In this document: piece by piece, positions 1 to 9,453 of the stretch | How the letters are laid out: each line of letters begins with the position of its first letter | How positions within the stretch are numbered: position 1 is the first letter of the stretch | Source of the DNA: Neofusicoccum parvum | Taxonomy: Eukaryota; Ascomycota; Dothideomycetes; Botryosphaeriales; Botryosphaeriaceae | NCBI GenBank assembly: GCA_020912385.1 | Contig: CP087216.1 | Coordinates: 806,001 to 870,000 of the forward strand | Reading direction: 5' to 3' | DNA length: 64,000 nucleotides | Program-made: the position numbers and the translations under genes | The notes under the pieces: generated by a model | What the model was told of the DNA's origin: nothing | The model's database searches: none | The model's input: only the letters and a program-made list of their open reading frames with translations

Positions 1-1407
1 CGGGTGCATCTGGGCACCAATCACTGCAACTCCATTAGCACTACACGTGCGCGGATGGTGCGAGAGGGCCGATTCCAGCCCTCGCCAGCTTACCAAGGCC
101 CATCACCCGAGCGAGTCGCCGCGCCGGGCCACGTCGTAGCCCACCACCGTGCGCCGTCGCCATCGTCGTGTCAGCGGTCGGCGAGCACTCAAAATTTCGG
201 GCAGGGGGCGACGGGAATTCCAGGCTTAGCGTCAGCCCAGGCGCGGCGCGGGCTTCGTCAGGGCGAAGACGCGCGCAGAGCCGCATTACGACACGCAGCA
301 GCCGCCGGAACGGGCTCAGAGAGGGGCGGGCGCCGGCCTGGTTGGCCAGCTCGTCCGCCACGCCTGCCCAGTCGCAGACAGACGCGGACGCCGTCGTGGG
401 AAGTCAGCCGAGCGGACCCTGAGCAACAGAAAGCGCTGCTCGCCCTTAGCTGCCGCACTTCAGCCCGTGGCGTCCCAGCCGGTTCCTGCGTCCGCCGAGG
501 CAGCAACGGCGGCGGCGCTCTGTGCGACGGCGGCCAGCGTGGCCCAAGGGCTTCTGCGCGCGTGCGGGTCTGAGACACGCCGACACGCGCTGCTCCGAGG
601 TTGTTTCGACGCCCTTCGCTCTGCCCTCACCGTCCGCCTGCTTCCGTAATCGCCTGGCCGGACTCTCCGCTTAACGAGCAAGACAAGTTTCCCATCTCCC
701 TCCGATCTCGCGGCTCGTCAGCCCGGAAAACAAGCCCGCGGATGACCAACCAAGACCCGCCGCATGGCGGACGTCGGCGACCAGAAAACTCCCTTCGAAT
801 CCCGCGGCGCTGGCCTCACTCTTCGTGGTGCTCTGATGGCGAGACCTCTGGACAACGTCCCTCTGATCGGCCCTTCTCGACGCCAAGTTGCGGAGAAGCG
901 ACAGGGGGCCGGCGGCTTCCTGATCATTCCGACCCACCTGCTTATGAAAGGCGCCGGGTCCATTGGCCGTTCTCGTCGGCAGCGATTCGTACCCCGAGAT
1001 GTACCGATCTGTGATGTCGCGTCGTGGCATTAATGTTCGACCCACACGCAAGGTCGGTGTGGAAAGGATTGCAACAAGTCCACACGTGGGCAGTTGAAAC
1101 ATTCGTCCAGACGCAAACGTGCAGTTCAAAATTTACCAAATCCCTCTGGATGAAGGCCTCTCCTGCCCATAACGTATGCGTGTGTTGCAATATTTCCCGA
1201 ACTTTCCTCGTGCAGCCTCGTAGACAATACCAATCAAGAACGTCGAACATCGTGATAGCTGTTTGAAGACTTTTCCCTGTTTCATTGCGCCTGAGAATTC
1301 TGTCCGGTCCCTGCATCTACATGTATCGTTCGCGCGTCTCCAAGATATCACAGTACACTTTTTCAATCACACCACCACCACCGCAAGTTTGCCTTCCATC
1401 GTGCCGT
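1..1407. other. Non-coding left flank
   Basis: No coding region can be supported here. The open frames are GC-rich, low in complexity, overlap on both strands and show no recognisable domain. The only structured element I see is a foldback repeat at about 1069-1190, listed separately. The last part (about 1200-1407) should include the 3' UTR of the aconitase gene, whose stop codon lies at 1408-1410 on the minus strand. Confidence 0.6.
1069..1190. repeat. MITE-like foldback element, copy 1
   Basis: This is a non-coding element of about 122 bp. It begins TTGCAACAAGTCCACACGTG and ends with an imperfect inverted copy, ATGCGTGTGTTGCAA. Internal blocks such as GGCAGTTGAAACATTCGTCC near the left end are mirrored by GGATGAAGGCC...CTGCCCA near the right end, so the whole unit can fold into one hairpin. 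It is related to the element at about 7988-8114. No transposase lies inside and no clear target-site duplication is visible. A non-autonomous DNA transposon (MITE) is the best reading; the family was not recognised. Confidence 0.6.
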
Positions 1408-3999
1408 TTAGTCTGACAGCTCCGCCTGCCTGGTGATCTCCTCCTGGCTCTCCCTGCCCGCCCGAGCCAATAGGTTCAACGCGCTGCCCGCGAGGATAAA
1501 ACCGCACTGGTCCTTGCTCAGCGTGTGCTTGGTGCCGATGACCTTCTCCTCGCCGTTCCTCTTCTTCAGCCTGAGCTTGACCTCGCCCTTGCCACCCGCC
1601 TTGAGCACCTCGTACAGACCCTCCGTGCTGATCTCGTCGCACGCGTCGATCAGGTCGTAGTCGGTCTCATTCAGGAACGTGAGCGGGACGACTCCCTGCT
1701 TCTTGAGGTTGGTCTCGTGGATGCGGGCGAAGCTCTTGGCCAGGAGGACGCGACCACCCAGGTATCTGGGCTGCAGGGCCGCGTGTTCTCTGGCGCTGCC
1801 TTCGCCGTAGTTGTGTTCGGCGACGACGAGCCACTCGAGACCCTGGTCCTTCCAGCGCTTGGCGAGCTCCGGGATGCCGCACGAGCTGCCGTCCATGTCG
1901 TATGCCGTGTTGGTCTCGCCGGTTGCGGCGTTGACGGCGCCAATGAGCGTGTTCTCGGCAATGTTAGGTAGGTGGCCCTTGTACTTGAGCCACGGGCCGG
2001 CCGCGCTGATCGTATCGGTGGTGCACTGACCCTTGACCTTGTACAGGACACGGAGGCCGGAGAGATCGGAGTCGGGGAAGGGGGCGAAAGGCTCAAGAAG
2101 GGCAAGACGCGAGGACTTCGGGTCGACCTTGACCTCAACGCTCGCGTCCGGCTTGCCTGGAGTGGGCAGGAAGTCGGGGTTGCCAATTTCGAAACCGGCA
2201 GATGGCAGGTCCTGGCCCTTGGGCGGAGAGAACTTGAAGGGAGTGCCGGAGGGTGTCGGGATAGAGTCGGTCATGGGGTTGAAGGTAGTGCTACCGGCGT
2301 AGCTGAGAGCGGTAACTAGTTCCGGAGAGGCAAGGAAGTTCATTGTTGCCCTGTTGCCGTCGTTTCTTGCGGGGAAGTTACGGTTGTAGCTGGTGAAGAT
2401 GGCATTTGCCTCACCCTTCTTGACTTCATCAGTACGCTTCCATTGACCGATGCACGGACTAGGGTTTGGTTAGTTCCTGTATTTCACAAATGATTTGGAA
2501 ATTGCGGTGCACTTACCCACAAGCGTTAGCCAGGACAACACCGCCAGCAGAAGAGAAGGTATCCAGAGTCTCGTCTCTCTCGAGAGTTGCCCTGATCTGC
2601 TCGCTACCGGGTGTGATGAAGAAGTCCGCCTTGGGCGTCAAGCCAGCTGCCTTGGCCTGCTTGACAAGCTCCTCGGCACGGGTCATGTCCTGGTAACTGG
2701 AGTTGGTGCAGCTACCAATGAGACCAGCGCCAAAAGTCTTGGGCCAGCCCTTCTCCTCCACGGTGTTCTTGAACTGGCTGAGGGGCGTCGAGAGATCCGG
2801 GGTGAACGGTCCGTTGATGTGGGGCTCGAGCTCCGAGAGATTGATAGTAATAACCTGGTCATACTCGGCACCGGTATCGCGGCGAAGCAGGTTCTGTTGT
2901 TCAGGAGAAGACGCAATCGTGCTGGCAGCGTTGGCAACCGCCTCGCGGTAGGTGGCGCTGAGGTAGGGTACGTGTCCAGAGGAGAAGGGGAACAGAGAAG
3001 TCGTGGCACCAACTTCGGCGCCCATGTTGCAGATCGTAGCCATACCAGTGCAGCTGAGAGTCTCGACACCCGGGCCGAAGTACTCGATAATGAAGCCGGT
3101 ACCACCACGCACGGTGAGCTTACCAGCAAGAGTCAAAATGACGTCCTTGGGGCTGGCCCAGCCGCTAAGCTCTCCCTCCAGCTTGACACCCAGAATCTTC
3201 GGGGCCTTCAGCTCCCATGGCGCGTCGACAAGAGCGTCCACGGCATCCGCACCACCAACACCAATGGCAATGGCACCAAGGCCACCCGCGTTGGGAGTGT
3301 GGCTGTCCGTTCCCAGCATCATCAGACCCGGCGCACTGTAGTTCTCCAAGACCGTCTGGTGAATGATACCCGCGCCCGGCGGCCAGAACTCGATCCCGTA
3401 CTTCTTGGCCGCGCTCTCGAGAAAGTCGAAGACCTCCTTGTTGCCCTGGATGGACCGCGGCAAGTCGGTGTCCGCACCCTTCTCGCCAACGATCATGTGG
3501 TCGCAGTGGATGCTCGCGGGCACGGCCGTGGTGGGCAGGCCGCACGACATGAACTGCAGCAGGGCCATCTGCGCCGAGGCGTCCTGCATGGCCACCCGGT
3601 CGGGCTTGAGCTTGAGGTTGGCGGCGCCGCGGACATCCCTGCCGTTGTTCGTGCCCGTCAGGAGCGACTCCTCCGGGTTGTCGAGATGCGAGTAGAGGAT
3701 CTTCTCGGCGAGGGTGAGCTTGCGCTCCGAGCCCAGCACGCGGCGGACCTCGGACAGCCGCTTGAGCAGCTTCGGGTAGGGAGGCGTGCGCGAGGCAACG
3801 TCGAAGTTCGGCGGCGGCGTGGGCGCCTGGGCGGTGGCCAGGTGCCGTCTGCTCTGCAGCAGCGGACGAAGCGGCGCGCTGGCCGATGACTGGTGGTGCG
3901 TCAGAGCGGTCGCGACGGTTGGCGGCCAGCAGCGGCGATGGGGGTCGGATTTACCTTGGCTTGGGCGATGCGGGCAGTCCTGAGGGCCTGCGCCCGCAT
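1408..3999 (-). CDS. ACO2: Mitochondrial aconitase, Aco2 type (homocitrate dehydratase/aconitate hydratase)
   Basis: Three exons (3999-3955, 3889-2517, 2458-1408) encode 822 residues; introns are 65 and 58 nt with GT..AG ends. The short first exon gives a basic, Arg/Ala/Ser-rich N-terminus typical of a mitochondrial presequence. The start is chosen because the upstream extension is a different frame without family similarity. [4Fe-4S] ligands are visible in GSCTNSS (about residue 407) and NACGPCIG (about 470-475), and the catalytic Ser motif GEGSAREH is near residue 692. Throughout, the sequence resembles yeast Aco2 more than Aco1, for example in the central [13 protein letters not shown] block and the AYDMDG segment. 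In this family the enzyme dehydrates homocitrate in lysine biosynthesis and has some aconitase activity in the mitochondrial matrix. Assignment to the Aco2 branch is from recalled similarity. Confidence 0.93.
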
Positions 4000-4304
4000 G
4001 GTAATTGCCTGGCCTGCCATTGGGAGCTGGGAGCGCGAGCAGCGGTGCGGGCGATGGCGGCCAAAAATTCACGATGGGCGAGCGAAAGCGGAGGCGGCCA
4101 GACAAATTGCGACATCGCCATTGGCAGATCGCCACCCCGGTCCGGAGTCCGGGGCCTGGGGTGCACACGCGACAGCACAGTGCACGGCACGCGCTCAAGG
4201 GTATCAATTGGCATCTCTATTTTGCATTGCCATCTCGTCTCGTCTCAATGCTCGTCAAACGTGTTGAAACAGTCACCGGCGCCTTCCCGCCCATCTAGCG
4301 CCGT
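4000..4304. other. Intergenic, tandem minus-strand genes
   Basis: This 305-bp spacer separates the MetRS stop codon from the aconitase start codon. Both genes are on the minus strand, so it must hold the MetRS 3' end and the aconitase promoter. I see no TATA box and no other feature. Confidence 0.5.
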
Positions 4305-6380
4305 CTACGAAGTGTGCACATCCGCCTTCTCCATGGCCTCCGTCACCTTCTCGATGGCCGGATCCGCCTCCTGCTTCTTTTCTGCCGACTCGACGCTGCC
4401 CGTTGCAGCTGCAGCCTTCTTCGCCGCCTTCTTCGCCTTCTCCTTCTCCTTTTGCGCCTTCTTGGCTGCCCTCTTCTCAGCCTCAAGCCTCTTGGCCTTC
4501 TGCGCCTCCTCGCCGCCGTATGCCTCTCTCCACTCCTGCTCCTTCTCAGGCTTGATCTGGGTGAAGAGATATCCCGCCTTGCCGATCTTGTGGCCAGGCT
4601 TGATTGCACCCGGAGTCCACTTCTCGGGGATCTCGGGGACGGTGTCGACGTTCAGCTGCTGGAAAATACCCAAGATGGGCTCGCCCTTGTCAGTGACACC
4701 GCCGCGTGCCGTGGCAGGCAAGTATGGCTCGATAAGGCTGGCGAGGAGGTGAATGTGGTTCAATGCCATGCCAACAACAGCGGCGCATCGCTCCGGCTCC
4801 TCAGAGAAGAGTCTGTTGTCCAGCTTGTTGTCTTGCAGCAGCTTGTTGCCGAGGGCCGAAACATGCAGCGCCGAAGCAAGACCTGCCTTCAACTTGACAT
4901 TCTCGAGGTGAGTGGTATAAATCTTCAGAAGCTCGTTAACGGCATCCTCGTGGCTCTTGAGGTACTCGTCCGTGTACTTGGTGTAGTCGGGCACAACTGA
5001 AGGTACATGTCAGCATTTTCATCTTACTTGCACAACACTGCGAGATGACTCACCGGAGTCGAACTTGGCGGCAACGAATTTGATGACGCGATTCACGAAG
5101 TTGCCGAGGTTCTTCAGCAGGTCGTTGTTGTTGGAGTCGATGAAGTCCTTCCACTTGAACTCGGAATCACTGGTCTCGGGCCGCCTCGAGAGCAGGTAGT
5201 ATCTCCACACGTCAGAGGGAATGCCGGTGTCCTTGGCGTTGTTGCCGAACACACCAACACCCTTGGACTTGGAGAACTTGGTGTCCTCGTAGTTGAGGTA
5301 TTCTGTCGTGGACAGATGATGGATTTTCGTCCAGTTGTCGCGGGTACCGAGCTGCGAGCCGGGGAAAATGATGGTGTGGAACTGGACGTTGTCCTTGCCC
5401 ATGAACTGGTAGAGCTGGACGTTATCCGGGTTCTTCCACCACTTCTCCCACTCGTCGGTGTAGGTGGCGGTGATGGAGACGTAGCCGATACATGCGTCAA
5501 ACCACACATACATGACCTTGTCCTCGTAGCCGGGAAGCGGAACGGCGGTACCCCATTTCAGGTCGCGGGTGATCCCACGAGGCTTCAGGCCCTTGTCGAT
5601 CCACGACTGGGTGATCTGAATGCAATTGGCGGACCACTTGCCATCGGTACTAGCCTCCTTGAACCACTCGACAATCTGATCCTTCAATGCGTCCAGCCGA
5701 ATGTAGACATGCTTTGTCTCTCGCTTTACCGGAGAGGCGCCGTCCAACTTGCAGCGAGGGTTGATCAGGAAGCCGGTGGCCTTGGCCTCACCGACAGGCT
5801 CGGGCTCGTCGGAAGAGGCGGCCGTCTTTGCCTCAGGCTCGGGCTCGAGCGGGTCGAGAAGGTTGCCGCACTTATCGCACTGGTCGCCGCGTGCGCCAGG
5901 ATCGCCGCAAATGCTGCACTCGCCCTCGACGAAGCGGTCGGCAAGGAAAGACCCGTGCTTTTCGCAGTATGGCTGGACGGTGGTCTTCTCCTCCAAGTAT
6001 CCGTGCTTGTGGAGCTTCAGAAAAATGTCTTGAGCGATATCGGTCTGCTGCTGGGTGGGCGTGCGGCCGAACTTGTCAAAGCCGATGTTGAACCACTTGT
6101 ACACGTCGGCATGGATCTTGTGGTACTTGTCGCACAGCTCCTGCGGAGTGAGGCCCTCGTCGATGGCCTTGGTCTCGGTGGCGGTGCCGTACTCGTCGGA
6201 GCCGCAAATGTAGAGGGTCGGGTAGCCGCGTGCCTTGCAGTACCGCGAGTAGACGTCGGCGGACAGGACGGAGCCGATGATGTTGCCCAGATGGGGGATG
6301 TTGTTGACGTAGGGCAGGGCGCTTGTGATCAGGATATTTCGCTTGCCCTCCTGCGGCAAGATGGGCTGGGAGGCGGCCAT
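4305..6380 (-). CDS. MES1: Methionyl-tRNA synthetase, cytosolic
   Basis: Two exons (6380-5054, 4996-4305; intron 57 nt) encode 672 residues. The enzyme charges tRNA-Met with methionine using ATP. The class I signature HLGN lies at residues 30-33 and the KFSKSKG (KMSKS) loop near residue 368. A Cys cluster at about 140-172 fits the zinc knuckle of the connective-peptide domain; an acidic insert follows it. The anticodon-binding helical domain follows the intron. The C-terminus is a Lys/Ala/Glu-rich helical tail of about 70 residues, which may bind tRNA, instead of a conventional appended domain. There is no mitochondrial presequence and no N-terminal GST-like domain as in yeast Mes1, so the protein is shorter than yeast Mes1 (about 750 residues). 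The assignment is secure from the motifs; cytosolic location is inferred. Confidence 0.95.
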
Positions 6381-7005
6381 GGTGGGCTGTGTGGATCGTG
6401 TGGTGTGTGCAGAGACGGGCTCAAAAGCCGACAGAGAGTTGACTCAATGCATCCCCGCGGCTCTGACGCGAACCAGCCCCGCACTAGTCCCGAAACGTGC
6501 AAGCACGCAAAGCTCCCCTACTCCGGTCCACCCGCTTGCCTTCTGATTGAATTCGCTCATGGGCACTTGAAGCATTTATCTGGATGGATTTGTTATTGCC
6601 ATATCTTCTCATGATGTGTAGATATACCATGCAGTGCTAACAGTGCCGTCGAGCATACCGTAAAGACATCACGCTGAGTCTGCGTGCAAGAACAGTTTCA
6701 CTAAGCCTCACCGAAAGTATTCATTACTCAATATACTCGACGGAGCTAGATATAGGAGGTATGGGAGAAGATAAAACTACGTATTCTCTGATTCAGCCCG
6801 CGTTCAACGCGAAACTGAATTACTGTTTAAGTCTTTAAAGCCGTAATATCCTTATATCATCATAACGACGCGAGAAATTAGAAGGAAAAGATTCCATCAC
6901 TAGAGAGAGGCCACATCCTTCTCTTGCGCCCATCTCCTAACAGAGAAACCCCCCTCTTTTTCTGTCTCTTCAGCCTGGGACGACCGTTCTCATGAATCTT
7001 CGGGC
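6381..7005. other. Intergenic, AT-rich centre
   Basis: This spacer lies upstream of the MetRS start and downstream of the alanine-rich gene stop. The stretch from about 6560 to 6900 is clearly more AT-rich than its surroundings. I see no coding frame and no repeat. Confidence 0.5.
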
Positions 7006-9329
7006 TTAAGCCGTGAAGAACTTCTTGATGAACTTCATCGCAGCGGGAGCAACGCCCTCGGCGGGGGCAGCTTCAGCAATTCCAGCCTCAGCACCGGCAT
7101 CGGAGCCCTTGCTCTTACCCTCACCCTTTCCCTTGCCTTTGCCCTTATCGTCGTTGTTATCGCCGCCCGCATTAAGAACAATGACAACGTCGGCGCCGCC
7201 GTTGCCGCCGTCGTTTTGCTTCTGAGCTTCCGCGAGCTGGGCCTTGAGTTCCTCGACCTGCTTGGCCTGTTCAAGAGCTAGATCTTCGGCAGCCTTCTGG
7301 GCGTCCTGCGCGGCCTTGACTTGCTCGGCCGCTTGTGCTTCGGCTTGAGCCTTTGCATCGGCTTCGGCGGCGGCAGCGTCGGCGGCGGCCTGAGCTTCCT
7401 GTGCCTTCGCATCCGCAGCCGCCTGTTCTTCGGCAGCTTGAGCCTGCTCGGCAGCGGCAGCATCATCCGCTGCTTGCTGCTCTGCTGCAGCCTTCGTACA
7501 GTTAGTAACAAAAGTAGTGGGTTTGGATATGCCCGTCACATACCTTGGCCTCCTCAGCGGCCTTCGCATCAGCGACAGCCTGGTCGTAAGCAGCGGCCAT
7601 GGCTTCGGCCTGGGCCTTTGCGTCCTCAGCAGCCTTCATAGGTCAGTAACTGAGTCCACGGCTATAGATCAGTGCATGAAATACCTTGGCATCCGCAGCT
7701 GCCTGGTCCTCAGCAGCCTTAGCCTGCTCTGCCATCTGCTGCTCGGCAGCAGCCGTATCGGCGGCCGGCGTCTCAGCAGCGGCAGCAGGAGTCTCAGCAG
7801 CAGCAGCAGCAGCAGCGGGTGTCTCCACAGCAGCGGGAGTGGCCTTTAAACAATTAGCAACTAGCGGTGAGCTTTGGGAAACATCAGGACTTACAGCAGC
7901 ATCGGCGGCGGCGGGAGTCTCAGCAGCAGCCTTTTGAACAGTTAGTAAGGAACTACGATCTTGGAATACAAAGCAGGTTCTCAAAATGTTGCAACACGTG
8001 CATGTGCTCGTAGGCAGTTGAAGAATTCGTCCGGATACAAACGTGCAAGTAAAGCAGCGCCAAACTTATCCGGATGAATGCTTCAACTGCCCATGTGTGT
8101 ACTTGTTGCAACACTTCGCAAGCTAAACAAGTAAATTGGAGAGCTTACCGCGGCATCGGCGGCAGCAGGAGTCTCAGCAGCAGCCTTTTGAACAATTAGT
8201 GACAACTTGTAGGCTTTGGACGAGTCAAAACTTACCGCAGCATCAGCAGCAGCCGGAGTTTCAGCAGCAGCCTTTTGAACAATTAGTGACAACTTGTAGG
8301 CTTTGGACGAGTCAAAACTTACCGCAGCATCAGCAGCAGCCGGAGTTTCAGCAGCAGCCTTCAAGAAATTATCAGTAAAAGACTGTTGAGGTTCGGATGA
8401 ATCAAGAACTCACCGCAGCGTCGGCGGCCGCAGGCGTCTCTGCGGCGGCAGCCTCATGCTCAGCTGCAGCTTGCTGTAGAAGTATCAGCATCAAAATCAG
8501 CAAGTTTTAACATATCTAGAGACATACCTCGGCAGCTACTGCATCTTGCTGGGCCTGCGCTTCCTCTTGAGCCTTCGAATTGTTAGCAACGAATCAAGAA
8601 TTTGGACATCCCAGAGACAAACTTTTGCGTCCGCAGCAGCTTGTTCTTCGGCCTGCTTCTGCTGCTCTGCGGCCGCAGCATCCTGAGCTGCCTGTGCTTC
8701 TTCCTGAGCCTTCAGACAATCAGTATGTAATTCGGGTATTTATGTGCATCAATTACACACCTTTGCATCGGCGGCTGCCTGATCATCCTGGGCCTTTATA
8801 ATATGATCAGTGATGAGCTGCGAGGTGGAATTGATAGAAGAAACATACAGCTGCGTCGGCTGGTGCGGCTTCAGCTTCAGCAGGCGGTGCGGCGGCCTCT
8901 TCTCCCTTGGCCTTTGTAGAAATCTTCAGTGACCGGTCTTCGGTTTGTACTAGCAATTTCTTACCTTTTCGTCGGCTGGCGCAGCCTCAGCCTCTGCGGG
9001 AGCAGCCTCTGCCTCTGCAGGAGCAGCCTCTGCCTCTGCAGGAGCAGCTTCGGCTGGCGGCGCGGCCTCCGCCTCGGCCTTTGAATAGTCAGTGACAAGC
9101 TACAGGATTGGAAGAACTTGGAACACACCTTTGCAGCTTCAGCAGGCGGAGCAGCAGCCGCCTCATCCTCCTTCTTAGCAGCCTCGGCGGGAGGGGCCTG
9201 ACCAGCAGCCTCTTGCGCGGCAGCCGGAGCCGCCACAGCGCCCGCCTCGGCGCCAGCCGAGCTGGGGATGGCTGCGCCAGAAACGAGGGCGGCGGCGAGG
9301 AGAAGATTAGTAGCAGTTGAGAAGCGCAT
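7006..9329 (-). CDS. Secreted alanine/glutamate-rich repeat protein with 14 exons
   Basis: I do not recognise this protein. Exons (minus strand) are 9329-9129, 9078-8965, 8911-8849, 8793-8761, 8709-8623, 8572-8528, 8473-8414, 8358-8323, 8271-8236, 8184-8149, 7930-7895, 7843-7685, 7633-7544 and 7491-7006. They give 493 residues. All 13 introns are phase 0, and 12 of them are 50-55 nt. The intron at 8148-7931 is 218 nt and contains a MITE-like element. The N-terminus (MRFSTATNLLLAAALVSGAA) is a good signal peptide. The body is Ala, Glu, Gln and Pro repeats; four 12-residue exons read AAAETPAAADAA. Much of the body should be helical or coiled coil. The C-terminal exon ends in a Gly/Lys/Asp-rich segment. 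The start is fixed by the signal peptide and by a TATA-like box 118 bp upstream. A cell-surface or secreted structural protein is plausible, but function is unknown. Confidence 0.75.
7988..8114. repeat. MITE-like foldback element, copy 2, inside an intron
   Basis: This 127-bp element has inverted ends of about 48 bp: TGTTGCAACACGTGCATGTG on the left and, inverted, TGTTGCAACAAGTACACACA on the right. GGCAGTTGAAGAATTCGTCC is mirrored by GGATGAATGCTTCAACTGCC. It shares these blocks with the element at 1069-1190. It lies wholly within the 218-nt intron of the alanine-rich gene and leaves the splice sites intact. No clear target-site duplication is visible. Confidence 0.7.
8186..8359 (-). repeat. 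Perfect 87-bp tandem duplication of exon plus intron
   Basis: Bases 8186-8272 and 8273-8359 are identical over 87 bp. Each unit holds one 36-nt exon (12 codons, AAAETPAAADAA) and one 51-nt intron with donor GTAAGT, branch-like CACTAAT and acceptor AAAAG. The two neighbouring 12-codon exons are diverged versions of the same unit. Confidence 0.9.
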
Positions 9330-9446
9330 TTTGGACGATAAAAGAGCGTCGAGGCCAGAGAAGAAGAAAAAAGAGTGAGGAAAACTGATTGTCGTCACAG
9401 ACGTTCGTTAGTTTTCTGACTCCTGTTCGAGTGGTGGAGAAGGCAT

Positions 9447-9453
9447 CTTATAT
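9447..9453 (-). promoter_or_regulatory. TATA-like box of the alanine-rich gene
   Basis: The minus strand reads CATATAAG 118 bp upstream of the start codon at 9329. The position suits a core promoter with a short leader. It supports the chosen start, but is seen by eye only. Confidence 0.45.

Noticed and set aside
4..573. Plus-strand frame of 189 codons at the left edge
   Set aside because: Low-complexity sequence without similarity or promoter; competing frames overlap on both strands.
2495..3889. Plus-strand frame of 464 codons across aconitase
   Set aside because: The minus strand encodes an intact aconitase with iron-sulfur ligands; the antisense frame is a codon-bias artefact.
5316..6614. 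Plus-strand frame of 432 codons across MetRS
   Set aside because: It is antisense to the conserved catalytic domain with HLGN and KFSKS motifs and has no domain of its own.
8083..8364. Coding repeat of 29 residues (exons and introns read as one frame)
   Set aside because: The 51-nt segments have GTAAGT donors, CTAAT branch sites and AAAAG acceptors like the stop-containing sister introns, so splicing is more likely; retention is noted as a finding.
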